Assembly (NCBI GenBank): GCA_013396755.1 | Contig: VWZF01006730.1 | Span: forward strand, 2,288,358-2,352,357 | Direction: 5' to 3' | From: Sclerurus mexicanus | Taxonomy: Eukaryota; Chordata; Aves; Passeriformes; Furnariidae | Length of the DNA stretch: 64,000 nucleotides | Shown: piece after piece, positions 24,201-36,500 of the stretch | How positions within the stretch are numbered: the first letter of the stretch is position 1 | How the letters are laid out: each line of letters opens with the position of its first letter | The notes under the pieces: generated by a model | Database searches by the model: none | Seen by the model: the letters and a program-made list of their open reading frames with translations, nothing else | What the model was told of the DNA's origin: nothing | Translations under genes and position numbers: made by a program

Positions 24201-24944
24201 TCCTTGCTTCAAAGTATTTTTAAGCTATTTTAAGCTATTGCATAAGAGCTAAAAACCAGAAGTAGATATACTGGAGAGAAGTTGAAGCAGCAAAACCAAT
24301 GAGGTTATACTCATTGATATCATACATGCTGCTCCAGTCCACCAGTGATCTAACATCAGAAATACTGAAAAATTGTTTAAATTTCAGGAGAAAACCTTAC
24401 TAGAAGAATTAGATTAGTCACAAAACCAAAGGAATAAACAGGACTAACTGCAACAGTTGCTGATATCCCCAACAAATTCTGAAGTCAGAAAGACTTTTCC
24501 TTAGGTTAGCTGTGCTTTAGGGATGGGCAGTCAGCTTGTTTGGTCTGCTGAAGCTTTAGAAGAGTGGTTGCACTGCAAGCTGATTTGTGCTTTCAATGCA
24601 AAAAGAACATCCAATAGACCATCCTGAAGGAAGGCTTATGCTGTAAAGTGATAATCATTAACTTTTGAAAAAAAATCCCCCATAATTCATAGACTATTAT
24701 TATAAAATACATTTTTTTTAAGATCTAGTATTCACGTGTGATATTGTGATAGTTTTTTGTCATAACATATGGAGAACTTGATTGCATATTTTTTGCAGAT
24801 GGGAGATTCACCTCTTGGCCTCCAAACAAACACACCTTCTAACACTGTAGAAAAGGTTGCAACTTTTTTCTTCCTAGTGAGTTTTTAATCTCTGCCATTG
24901 CAAAAATACAGTGACTAAATGATATGGTCTTCTGTTTTGTTTTA
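15286..24944. other. Unassigned AT-rich sequence
   Basis: Nearly 10 kb with no repeat family I can name. Small features only: a (GT)n run at 18548-18563 and an 11-bp direct repeat ('taagctatttt' type) around 24216-24240. The segment 17400-17720 is slightly GC-richer and holds an 86-codon plus-strand frame without recognisable motifs. Confidence 0.55.
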
Positions 24945-25117
24945 TGTCATGGATTGACCTTGGCTGGATACCAGGTGCCCACCAAGCCACTCTACCACAA
25001 CCCTTCCCAGCTGGTCAGAGAATGAGACTGACAATAACTCATAGATTGAGATGAGTGAGTTTACTAAAGCAAAAGTGAAAGTTTGCGTGTGTGCAAGGGA
25101 AGAGGAAAATAACAAGG

Positions 25118-25123
25118 TTTATT
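25118..25123 (-). terminator. LTR polyadenylation signal AATAAA
   Basis: TTTATT on the plus strand, about 130 bases downstream of the LTR TATA box in minus orientation. Confidence 0.6.
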
Positions 25124-25252
25124 CTTTACTTCCCATCAGGGAGCAACATCTGGCCACTTCCTGGGAAACAGGACTTGGGCATACATAGCAGTTGTTCCAG
25201 AAGGCAAACATGGCAAAAAATTAATGCCTTGCTTTCCTCCTTCTTCCCTTAG

Positions 25253-25260
25253 CTTTTATA
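25253..25260 (-). promoter_or_regulatory. LTR TATA box
   Basis: tataaaag on the minus strand, just downstream of the block 'ccaaagggatattccatacc' that precedes the promoter in avian ERVL LTRs. Present-day activity cannot be judged. Confidence 0.6.
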
Positions 25261-25508
25261 TCTGAGCTGACATCATACGGTATGGAATATCCCTTTGGTC
25301 AATTCAGTCAGCTGGCCTAGTTGTGTCCAGCCCCAGATCCTAGATGGGGAGGGAATGTTGAGAAACAGTGCTGATGCCATAGGAGCAATGCTCAACAGTA
25401 GCTAAAAGACTGGTGTATTATCAACATCTTTCTAGCTATCAATGCGAAGCACAGCACTGTGAGGGTTGCTATGGGAAAATGAACTCCATCTCAGGCAGAT
25501 CGAATACA

Positions 25509-28072
25509 TTTTGACTTAAAAAAAACCCAAAACTACCTTGCACTTTGAGAAATAAAATAGCAAAACAGATTGATTTACAATAGCATTATAGAAGAATAAG
25601 AAAACGCCTTGCTGGTGCTAAATTTTGATTTCTTTTTTAATAAATGCAAGCTGATTTTAAGGAATGTTGTATTTTTAACAGAAAAGAAAATGATAGCACA
25701 ATTAAAATTTTTCTTTGATCCAAGACATATCAGTCCATTTACTGAATCTGATTTGTTTTCAGAACATATAACTACTTCATATTCTTTCAAGGGAATGCAG
25801 TCAACCTATATATAGAAAAATACTTTTACTGTTCCAGAAAATGCAATTGCTAACTTTCATTATTTTGAAACAATAAGTATAGGAGTAGAGAATCAGAAAA
25901 TATTTATCAAGTAGGGGAGATCAGGTTTCATATCTCTTTAACTATGAGAAAAAGTTATTTTAAAACTGTATTTTAATAGCATTGTCACTTCTCATTTGAA
26001 GTGACACAACCTCATAAATATGTGTTTAAAATGTTGTAAAACAAAAACTCTTCAGAGTAACGTGGCATTTAGAATATCTTTAAAAATGTGGTTTATACAC
26101 TTAAAAAATCCATCCAAATAGAGGAATTAATCCTGTTTATAGTTTTGTGAAAGTGTATGAGTCTAGGATTCAGAAAAAGCTCAGGGAGGTGATGGTAGAA
26201 GAAGGCAAAATTTAATGTCAGGTTTATTTGTTCAATTTATTTTGGTCTAAGCTGAACAGACAGGACAAACAAATAAGCTAGAGAAAAGATTTTCCTAATT
26301 TCCCTGGGAGACAGAAATTTGGAGGAAATTTTGTGCCAGAAAATGTTAACATGCCATTTCAGAAATGACTATTGGTGTGTGTATGCTCACTGGAATTGAA
26401 ATTTCTGTCAGTTGCCCATTTCCGCTATTTGTAGAAGTAAACTTGACAAGAACAGGGATCTCACTAAGCAGTAGCTTGGGGCCATGTGGTTTGTGTCTAG
26501 TTAAATCCTCCAACTGGTAGATAACTGAGACCTCTGGCATGGCTAAGTACACCCATGCCATTGACACTGAGGCTCTGACACACCAGCCCTGGGAGAAGCT
26601 GGATAGGCGGAGTCAGAAACCTCAGTATCCTGGCCTTGAAGCAGTCTATATGGAGCTCTGTCTGAAAAACGCCAGGGTAATAACATGAGAGAAGGGACAT
26701 CAAGATCTCTAGGTCTGTAACCTGAATACAGGCAGCTCATCAGCTCTGTTGGAAGCTGTGGCTACCAGAAGATGGCTTGGGAATGGGAAAACTGAAAATA
26801 CCATACTGTTATCTCACTGCAGTGAAGTGCAGAACTGTTTGAACACCTGAGTTACTGAGACAGTCCAGGAAACTGTGGGAAAAGTACCTTGCCCTGCATC
26901 AGCTTTTGTTAAACAATATATTTCTGATAAAGCATGCTGGGTTAAATAGCATTTTGCCATCAAAATAATTTAAATAGAAAATAGATAACCAGATGTAATT
27001 ATTACATCAAGTAAGACCTCTTAGGGAATGGGAAAGCACCAAGGTCTAGTCAACAAAACATAGATGTTGTATTATGGAACATTGCAGTTCTTAACATTTA
27101 GGGTAACAACTTTGAGATTCTGAAGATTTTTGAATATATAAATCTTGTCTAAATAGGTGGAAATTTTGAGCCAAAATCTGGCCTTGAAAATCCAGATACC
27201 TAGGACTTGGTAGTACTGCAGTGAATACATGCTTCTGTAAACAGCAGGAAGAACTTGAAGATTAAATATGCTCTAAAAATGCCAGAACACTAAGCCACTC
27301 AGGTTTCTTCAGTCAGAAATGAGGAAGAGGTATATGTCTCTCAGAAGGAGTTTCTCTCAAAGAATTAGGAACAAAACCAGGCCACAAAAAGAAACTTGAT
27401 TTTACTTAGGAACCTTAACCTTAAACACTTTCATGTAGTTGGCTATGCCAGCCAAAATATTTCACTGACAGAGGATTGACTCAGATTGTGCAAGATTTGG
27501 CTTCAATTTCATTCTTTCCTCGTTGAATTTCATCACTGATTTTCTAAGTGACTTCTGAGATATGGTTTCAGTTTTTTCAGCATCTCCTGGTAAAACTGAC
27601 AGAACAAATAAGGGAGCACAGCTCTCCCATCTGGGTAGTGTAAGTGGTCATGGCCAAGATGGGACACCTGGATTACAGCAAGCCTAGAATAAAAAACTGG
27701 TAGTAGTAAAAATGTCTACTGAGCAACAGGAAATTTAGGAATAAGCAGTGGAACTTGTCTTCTGCACTTTTTAGCAAGGATATAACCACTGAATACTCGG
27801 TAAAGTTAGGGGAAGGAGAAATGCCATCAGCCTTTTTGGAGAGGCTGTTCTTCAGTATTTGTCATCTCGCAACACCTATTACATCATGTTCTGCAAGTGA
27901 CATGATTATGAATCCTAGCAATTAGTAGTGTAAGTAATGTAGTGTAAGGGATTGGGAAGTTTTAGGTGTATCCCAAAGTACTCCTGGAAGGCCTAGAGGA
28001 AATTACCAGTGAACACTTGTGGCCACCTAGCCTTTAGGTTGACAAATGGAAGATCCACAAATGGTGAATCAG
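25509..28072. other. Unassigned sequence
   Basis: No gene or repeat family recognised. 26350-26740 is less AT-rich and carries overlapping minus-strand frames of 65-73 codons without motifs. Confidence 0.5.
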
Positions 28073-28345
28073 AATATTACAGACCCATCAGTTGAACTTC
28101 AGTCTCTGGGAAAGTTATGAAATGAATCCTTCTTGGGGCTATCACAAATCAGATGAAGCACAAAATTGGGTAAAAACAGCATGGATTCACCAAAGGCAGA
28201 ATATGCTTGACAAACCTGATTGCCTTCTGTGACAAAGTAACCTGCTTGGTCAATGTGGGGTGAACAGTGGGCATTGTCTACCTGGATTTCTCAAAGGCTT
28301 TCAGTATGGTTTCCCACAGACTCCTGAAGAAACTGATGCATTACA
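28073..28345 (+). mobile_element. CR1 LINE, internal RT fragment
   Basis: The plus strand reads as CR1 reverse transcriptase. 'attacagacccatcagttga' gives the NYRPIS motif. 'catggattcaccaaaggcag' near 28180 gives HGFTKGR, then ICLTNLIAFCDKVT, then VYLDFSKAF (near 28279-28305) and SHRLLKKLMH. The frame is interrupted, for example by a stop in the segment before VYLDFSKAF. Both ends are internal to ORF2, and the catalytic FADD region and 3' tail are absent. Confidence 0.88.
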
Positions 28346-29719
28346 GTCATCCTCTGTCTTTCTATAGGGTTATGAGTTTGCTTTCTGAAAATGTTATACT
28401 CCTACTCTATACTAGATGAATACCTCTCTCTTTTGTAAACAACAAACTTGTCTTGTTTCCTTAGAGGATCAAAAATGAGGCTTTTAAGCAATCCCTAATG
28501 AGTCCTAGCATTATTTCCTTGAAAACACACTTGTGGATGAGAACAACAAAACCATATTGAAGACATGCTTATTTTCTGCATGTGCCCCTGGGGTCTATTG
28601 CCCAAGAACAAGGAACAGTAAAGTGATTCTAAAAGCTTGTAGAATACGCATGTTTAATGTAATATTAATAACATAGTTACTGCCTTCTGAAAAATTAAAA
28701 ATTAAAATATGCATGTAGGTTGGTGAATGCAGGAGCAATGTGAAAACTATGTAGTTCACAATTGTTAAATTTTCATGACAAAGAATCTAATTAAGATTTA
28801 GCCTAAAGTGAAATTCCTACAATAAAGGGAGAATTAGATTTATCATTAAACGGCAGTTTATGATCATAAACCACAATGTATCTATGTGCATTCAGGAAAA
28901 ATTCATTATAGGAAAATTTGATTATGTTAATGTATTTACATATGCATTTTCAAAAAGCTGCTAATAGTTTATTGAAATTATTACTATGTGAACAGTAGTC
29001 AACTGTTTCCAGTGGCTCTAAAAATTGAAAATATTGAGAATATTTTAAATATTCTCCTCCACATTAGAATTCTCCAATATTCCCAACTAAGAATGAGAAG
29101 CATATGAAAGTTGGAAAAGCATACTGAACTTAATAACAATATGGAGTGTGCATTTTGTGTTTAAGTGACAACATTTTTAAACTGGAAAAGAGCATGACAG
29201 ATTGATGGTAGGAACTTCAGCACTTTTGAGTGGAAATGTACACCTCTTGTTTGTCTTTCCATTCAAGAGACTGAATGTTGTGAGGCCACAGAATGTGCTC
29301 AAAGCTTTCCACGAAAGAAGGAAAGCTCGGTAAGAAGGGATCCAGAGACATCTGTCCTTGATTTTTCATTAATATCTTGGAAGACAGAATGGAAAGAGTT
29401 CTCATGGAATCTGCCCTTCATCCTGACCTGAGACAGATATAAGAATGCTGCAGAAGTAGAAATCAGACTATCCCAATTAACAAAAAATGATAAAGGAAAA
29501 AAGGAAATGCAGTCCAGTTCAAAGAAAACAAGGTCCAAATTCTAGTTTTAGGAAAAAAAAAAAAAAGTCAATATCAGAAATGAGAATGATAAAGCAAGTA
29601 AATGATGTTGAGGAAAAGGATCCAAGGATCTTTGCAAATCTAGTCAGTCCTAGAACAGACTGGCCATGGGTTAACAGAACCATGTTGCTATCAAGACAGC
29701 AAAGAAATGGGGGAGGACA
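28346..29719. other. Unassigned, very AT-rich sequence
   Basis: No repeat family recognised. 28640-29060 is rich in TAAT-type words and contains a perfect 16-bp palindrome (28856-28871). An A14 run lies at 29553-29566. Confidence 0.5.
28856..28871. other. Perfect 16-bp palindrome
   Basis: GTTTATGATCATAAAC equals its own reverse complement and contains two inverted TTTATG hexamers. This is compatible with a dimeric binding site but unproven. Confidence 0.5.
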
Positions 29720-29925
29720 TGCCACATTAAATAGAGTCAGTGCACAATGTAAGCCTGCTCTGCCCAGCACTGTTAGACCTCTGCTAGAGCTCTGTGTCCA
29801 GATGCCTGTTAGCTGAGAGTCTGACAGACCACTGACAACATGCTGAGACCTAACAAACACTACCTCTGAGAAGGAGCTGAAGGGCCTGGGCTGTTTAGTC
29901 TTGACAAAATAAGATTAAGCAGAAA
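29720..29925 (+). mobile_element. Probable ancient CR1 fragment
   Basis: Two phrases in the right order and orientation suggest a very old CR1. 'gttagacctctgctagagct' plus 'ctgtgtccag' (29770-29800) corresponds to the LVRPLLEYCVQ region. 'gagctgaagggcctgggctg' followed by 'tttagtcttgacaaaataag' (29874-29912) corresponds to ELGLFSLEKRRL. The sequence between them is disturbed. Confidence 0.5.
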
Positions 29926-31504
29926 AATTATATTGGTTTGCAAGTATTTAAAATGTCATCTGCAAAGAATTTTTTTCATAACACCCAGTGTTGAATTAGA
30001 GAAGATATAATAGCTTTTAATCTAGGTGAATCAATACAAAAAATTTTCCAAATGGCAAGATCAGTGAAGACTTGTCTGGTTGAGAAGGGGAATATGGGGA
30101 AATATTCCCCACTGTCTGTTTTTAAGGACTTCATCAGTAGTGCTGTAGGCATAGCTAGTACTGTCCTGAAATGGAAGAATGAAATATCTTGGGGTCACTT
30201 CCAGTTTGAATTTTGCAAATATCTGAAACTCTTAGGAATAATGACTACCACACAGATTTAGCTTAGAACGCGAGCTAAAAATAATCCATCCTTGGTTCCT
30301 TGAAGCCTGGGATGTTTGAGACGTGCATTTTTATATTTCTGTGTTTAGTCTGAAATTCTTAAGTGACTACATATCCCCTGAAAATGGAGGGCTACCAGGG
30401 AAAAATATTGTATGACTTGTGATAAATTCCTATGGCAAACCTGCACCAGGTGAAAAAGTGGTGCATACACTGTGACTTTAGAAGCACGCTCCCTTTCACA
30501 TTTGGCCAATTGATTCACTTTAAGCAATAAGCTCATTTTCCAAGGAAAGCTCTAGTTAGAAGGAATGTCTGAAAAAGTAAGTGAAAAATTAAATTTAATG
30601 TCTATCCCTTAAAGCAATTTCTAAACACAGAAAAAAAAAAAAACAACAAACAAACCAAAAAACCTGTTTAGACTTAGGCATACAAAGAGAATGATTCCAC
30701 ATTTATGCCTTTAGTTACCTATTGGGGACATTTCTGTCACTTTATTTTCTCTAACACAGATGGTTAAGGTGATGGTCTATATGCAGAGTTAACTTTGAAA
30801 ATGTTTCACAGAACAACTCCATCCAGTAGAAGAATCTGTGCAGTCTCTGCAAAGAAAGAGGTGTTTTCCTTCAACTACAACTTACAAGATTTGGAAGGGT
30901 AAAAAAAGGTGCGATCTACTCCAGTATTTCAAGTCTCTGGGATATACAGTCCTCTGAATCAACAGATCCTGAAAAAAAAAAGGGATTAATGCTTTGCATA
31001 TGTAGAGTGACTCTCTTTTTAACATGAAATGATTAGATCAACCTGCAGGGAATGAGTGATTATCCATGGATGAATTAACACTCTGAGCAGGTCTGAATCA
31101 AGATACTGTCACAGTTTAGACATATACAAAACGTTTCAGAGAGATATGGTATGCATATACCAGTAAAACCAGTGTTATTTTGGTTTCAGGCAAGAAAATA
31201 TCACTGTGCATCTGAACATAATCATGTTAATTTCTGATGATTTTTTAAAAAAAAAACTAATTTAGAGAACAATCTTATCTTCACAGTGCTGGCTTAATGG
31301 GGAAAGAAGCTAATGAGTTTGATAAGGAAAATTATTTTTGAGCTCTATAGTTTCATCTCTCCATCTACTAAATACCTGTCTTCATTAGCTGATTCATTTT
31401 ATTCAAGTGATTTTCCAAACCCTTACCTACTAAAAGGTCCCTCAACTATTCACTGTCATTTAGAAATTTCATCCTGGCATTGCCCATTCTCATATAGAGA
31501 AATT
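29926..31504. other. Unassigned AT-rich sequence
   Basis: An A-rich run with C interruptions at 30630-30665; otherwise nothing recognised. Confidence 0.5.
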
Positions 31505-31630
31505 TTATTCCAAATTTATAAAGGATGAATGCTGGTAGAAGGAATGGACTTAGTAGAGTAGGTCATTTGTACAAGATGACAAAGACAGTCTGTAACAGAA
31601 CACAGAACACAGTACAGTAATACACATCTT
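31505..31630 (+). mobile_element. Possible CORE-SINE (MIR-like) relic
   Basis: The words 'ggtcatttgtacaagatgac' and 'agacagtctgtaacagaaca' line up with the conserved amniote SINE phrase whose intact form reads roughly 'gacttgcccaaggtcacaca' followed by 'gtctgtggcagagc'. 'attccaaatttataaagga' upstream could match the preceding 'ccccattttacagatgggg' part. Identity is low. Confidence 0.4.
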
Positions 31631-33549
31631 CCAAATTATTTTAGTTGGAATCCAAAATTTATACAGCAATGAGCAAAACCATTCCTACCAATGTTAATGG
31701 ACAGTATGTTAACAAATGCAATTGAATTCTGACCTATGCCGTGATTAATGCAAATTGGAATGAATAATTTAATATATAATGTGAGCATTTTCCTAATGCA
31801 AGAAATGGGACTTCATGAAGTTCAAAGGAGAAGCAGATTAAAATTGGTCAAAAGTATTATTTAACATGATTAATATCTAATCAGACCTACTCACTGTTGC
31901 AAGAAATAAAGACCAAGAAATGAGTAGGATTTGGAAACTAATTATATGGTCATGAAAGGCTCAACTAAACATATGTGTGTCTGCATGTGCAAATAAGCTC
32001 CCTATCGTCAGAATTTTGAGGAATCCCATATCCTATATTTATACCCCAAGGGATAGACTGCAGTTGTCTGAAACTTGGACTAGCTATTGAAACATAGTGA
32101 CTAGTGGATGTCACAGACTGAAACAAGAGTGAGATGGAACCTCTCATGTGAACTGACGCAACTCTTACTCCCACTTGGTGGCAGTACTCCCACCTTATAA
32201 TCTACACGTAGATTTTACTGCTAATAAAGTCACCTTTTTTATATACTTCTCTAGCCCCATATCACAGTGGTTTTTTTTTAAAAATTAATTTACAGACATC
32301 ACTTTTTCTAAATTGATGCAGAAATATAGTATGATGCCTCTCCTGAAAGATTTGGTACCTAATATGATGACAATCTTCTTTAATTTTCTCTTATTGAACA
32401 TGCATGATAAATAAGGATAGGTAAGGATTACTGTGAGAGTATTTGAACTGCAAACAGCATTTTAGTTTAAGACCTAACATATTCAAAATTTTATGTGGCA
32501 TGTCTTTCTTGTTTGATTCCCAATAACATATGTCAGATTGGCATTTCAGGTTGATGGTTGTTGAAAACATGGAACAAGTTGGCAAGGCAGTGTTTGTATC
32601 TTTTCTTCCTTAATTTCAGGGGGTTTATATGTATTTGCCATATTTATCAATACTCTTAGTTGTCTCATATTTTAAATATTGAGCAAGTCATGGGGATTAA
32701 ACAGTATCATTGATATTGAACTTAAAAAGTGCATTATCTGTTGTGTAATTGTCAGTGTTGGTATATCAGTGTGCTCTCCTGCATGACAGTGGGCTGTCCT
32801 GATGGATGTTCCCTTGAGTAGGGAACGGGAGGGGTGTCCCTATGCTTCTCAAGGTTAATCCTCAAGTTTGAGAGAATCCTTATCATATCAGATACTTGGT
32901 AAGTAAATTAGTATCAAGCATGCTGACTCTCTGAAGTAATAGATAAGTGATATAAAGGATTGATTGTCTGGAATTAAGTCTGGATTGAGCCGCACCTAAC
33001 CTCTGCTCTGAGGAGTTAAGAAAGCAATAGGGTCCTTTCTGAACCTCGTGATTCAACAGAAGGATCTCCCTGAGACTTTCATCTTTCCCTGTCCTCTATG
33101 CAGTAAATAATCAAGAGTACCTCACCATTGAATCTTATTAAAATGCTGTTGCATTTGCCACTGAACTTTTAGATGATTAAAGTTTATTGTTGCTTCTCTC
33201 TTGAAGTGCACAGCTCCATTGGCAACAATTGGCTATGACAAGGAAAGCAGATTTAAATGTTAGTTTGCTGTGAATATCCATCTACCTTGTAGGTAGCAAG
33301 GAAAAAACCTTTCAAGTTGTACCTACAAAAGAGCGAAAGTGGAGACTTAGTCAACAGTTTGAACTGGAAGTCCATGAGATATAAGAAATAGTTAGAAAAT
33401 ACGTTCCCCCCACTTGTGAGGCAATGTAATTACTTACAGCAGGTTGCAAGCTGTGGTTTCTACACGCTCCCAACCTTCAGATCCACAGCCTGATGCAGTG
33501 TCACTCATTCAAGCATATTCCATACTTCTCTATCACATAGGCCTATAGA
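31631..33549. other. Unassigned AT-rich sequence
   Basis: Nothing recognised; a T9 run near 32271. Confidence 0.5.
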
Positions 33550-33579
33550 AAAAACTAAGCAGAAAACTGCTTAGTTTTT
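33550..33579. repeat. Perfect 13-bp inverted repeat with 4-base loop
   Basis: aaaaactaagcag (33550-33562), loop aaaa, then ctgcttagttttt (33567-33579). It would form a compact hairpin. Confidence 0.85.
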
Positions 33580-36500
33580 CACCAAAGAGATTTAGTGAGT
33601 GACCCACTTTGTGATATTCCTCTGTAAGAATTCCTTTGTGCATATCTTCCTCAATATGTCCCAGATGGTTTAGTATCAGAACATGGTAGAAGCCGATGGG
33701 AGCAGATGTGACCTAGAAAACTTCCAAATCAAGTAAGTGGAGAAATACATTTGGTTCTGTTATTTATTTGTTCTATTGTTGACTTAGAAAAGCTAATCGA
33801 AATAGCAGTAGTTGCAAGTATTACTTTGTGACTAATGGAAATGGTAAAAGATTTTCTGAAAAAGGAAAATGCTTGTTAGGAAAGAACATAGATTTCAGGT
33901 TACTTCAGCATCTTTCCCTTTAATGTTTTACTGCTCAGAGACTGAATATCTGCACCCTTCAGAGATATAGGCAATGAAAATCTCATGATTAATGTGAATG
34001 CCTTTGCCACTGCGGGCATTTTCCATCATCTGATATGCAAAACTCATTTCCATAGTCAGTCTTCCGTGCTGCTTAGCCTCTGCCTTCTTCATGAGGACAC
34101 TGGAGACTTTACATTGACCTGTGTGGGAGCAAGTAGGTCTCTTATGACAAACATCTAAAAAATGTGTTTTACTGCTTGAACAGTACAACTTTGTGCCATT
34201 AGAACATAGACAGGTGCATGACCTACCGGCGAAGTGAGTCACACATGTAATATCAGTGGTCTAAGGGCTGTCCACTGCTAACCATTTGGTGTGATTTATA
34301 GCTACCTGCACTGTGCAGTGAAAGAAGTGACTTGCCTCCCAGATGTACAAAGAAAAGGGTCCATTAGTCTAGTCTCAGAATTTTCAGACAGTTGCATTTA
34401 AAGGAATACCACTGTATACTTTCATGGCCATTAACATTCAATACTTTTTCCGTTTTTGACAACATGGACAGCTTTTAAGAAATACATAAAGCTCTTTCTG
34501 ACCTGCATGTTGTGGGTTGTTATTAAAATAGCCTGGCATTCCTCAAATTACTTTTTTTTTTTTTTTTAAATTCAATGACTGAAAATACTAGTTCTAAAGA
34601 TTAAGACTAAGGTCTTTGTCTTTGCATAGTGTGATTTAAAAAAAAAAATCAATAAAACATCTAGTGGCTCTGCAATGTTTTAGCAGCAAATACTATGAAT
34701 AAATCTTTAGCACAGCGAAAATCTGCTGTATTGTTGACAGTTCTAATTCCATGATTAGATTGCTAGGAACATTAGCTGTTGGAGAAACTCAGTTTTGGCT
34801 CCAACAGTGTGGTGGTAATGTGTCTTAACTGCAAGAGGCAAACTGAAATACTTTCTCAGAAAAATAAATATCTTGAAGCATTGCGTGACTCACAAGAGCA
34901 CAAGTGGGAGTTAGAACTTTTCACCTTTATAGCGCTGCTGTGACTCCAAAAGGGCAGCTGAAAGCTCTTTGGTGAAAATGATTTTGGACATCTTGGTAGA
35001 GTTTTTATAATAGTTTGAAGTAATTTAAAATGGCTGTGTTGCTGTTGCTGACAGCATAAGGGGAAGAAAAAGATGCTATTTTAGCAGTTCCCCAACTTGA
35101 AGAATAAAAGCCATTGCAACACCCTTTTCTTTTGAGCTGATTCTGAACAGAACACTGATCAGTTTGATTCACACTGTCTTTATATTCACTTCTCCAAAGA
35201 AATGTACACCTGGCTTTATAGCACTTGGTAAGCTTTATTTTTATCACCCTAGTATAAATACTGTCCTGTCCAACTTGACAAGATGCTTTAGTGTGATATA
35301 TCTGAGACTTAAGCAAAGGAAGTGTATTTACACCTTTCATAAGAAACTGTCTTACAAGTTCCCATCCATACCCAATCTTTCTGGTATTCTGCCATAAGAA
35401 ATAGATACTTGCAAGAAACTTTAATCATCAATCCAAGATTTAAGAATCTGTAGATTGTCTATCTTTTTAAGATTACTAGGTAATAGGTATAGGCAAATAC
35501 TGAAAGATAAGTATCTTATTTTCTTCCTATTTCTCCCTGAATTATCTCTCAACTCAAGATATTCAAGCTGAAACAAATTTTCTAATACAGAAAAGGCAGT
35601 GTGTCATCACTGCAACCAATATAGCACAGATTCTGGAAAACGAGTGACAATCAAAGCTTTGCCCAGACTTTGAGGCATCAGTGGTAAAATAAAAAGTCTC
35701 TAATGATATGCTTCTATATATATTACACAATGAAAACATCTTTAAGAACTGGAAAAATCAGTTTCCATTTTTATTTCCTTGCTTAAGGCTTTTTGTGTTG
35801 AGCTTTTTGTAGTTAAGTGATAGGGGCAGTTTTTTTCAGTGAGCTGGGTCTTCTGAGAGGTGTGTGTCTTCACAACACCTTGATGCCATCAGGAATGCTC
35901 TACACTATGTGGACTACTAAGTTGTGTGGTCCTTGACATAATACCATATGGCTCACTAGTTCTGCTTATAACAACACTCAAGCCACTGCTAATAGGCAGG
36001 ACTGAGAATGTACCTTTATTTTACTTTTATATCGCCAATAACAGAACAATCTGAGGCAAAGAGATTATTTTTCCTTTTCAAGAAAGAAATCTATTCTGTA
36101 GTTTCAGTTGGTGACAACATCCAAGGACTGATAACGAATTCTTTGTATTCCACTGAATGTTTCAAGATTTGTTCAGAAAACCAGAACTTGATTCTTTTAC
36201 TTTTACTAAGATTGCAAGAAGCCTTAAGTAAGGTAGATTGGCAGATAATTCTGCTAAATATAAAGATCTATGATGTGATTTACAGGCACCACCTGGTTAC
36301 TTTGTCAAGACCTGTAAAACCACATAGAGTGATGAAATAGGTATCTACCTTTACAGCGTTCACAGAATTTCTGCTTCAAATACTACCTCTAAATAACACT
36401 GATCAGCAGCCTGGAACAAATTCAACAGCTGCATTGAAGAACTTAAAAATAACAACTATAATATGCTGAAGGAAGACAATGGGAGAAATCAGAGGTATCA

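Larger units (their letters stand above)
24945..25508 (-). mobile_element. Solo LTR of an avian ERVL-type endogenous retrovirus
   Basis: The minus strand begins TGTATTCGATCTGCCTGAGATGGAGTT and runs to ...GGTCAATCCATGACA, with TG and CA ends. It follows the well-known avian ERVL LTR layout: a 'catagcaaccctcacagtgc' stretch near the start, 'ctactgttgagcattgctcc', the 'ccaaagggatattccatacc' block before the promoter, a TATA box (tataaaag, 25260-25253) and AATAAA (25123-25118). The gap between the last two gives an R region of roughly the expected size. Flanks are tttta (24940-24944) and ttttg (25509-25513), a 4-of-5 match to the 5-bp duplication expected for ERVL. No internal retroviral sequence lies on either side, so this is a solo LTR left by recombination. 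Confidence 0.88.

Noticed and set aside
29519..29860. 113-codon minus-strand frame
   Set aside because: It runs antisense through the A14 tract and a probable CR1 fragment, with no motif.
35005..35340. 111-codon minus-strand frame
   Set aside because: No motif, no splice or promoter context, composition like random AT-rich translation.
36008..36340. 110-codon plus-strand frame
   Set aside because: No motif and no supporting signals; length is within chance for this much AT-rich DNA.
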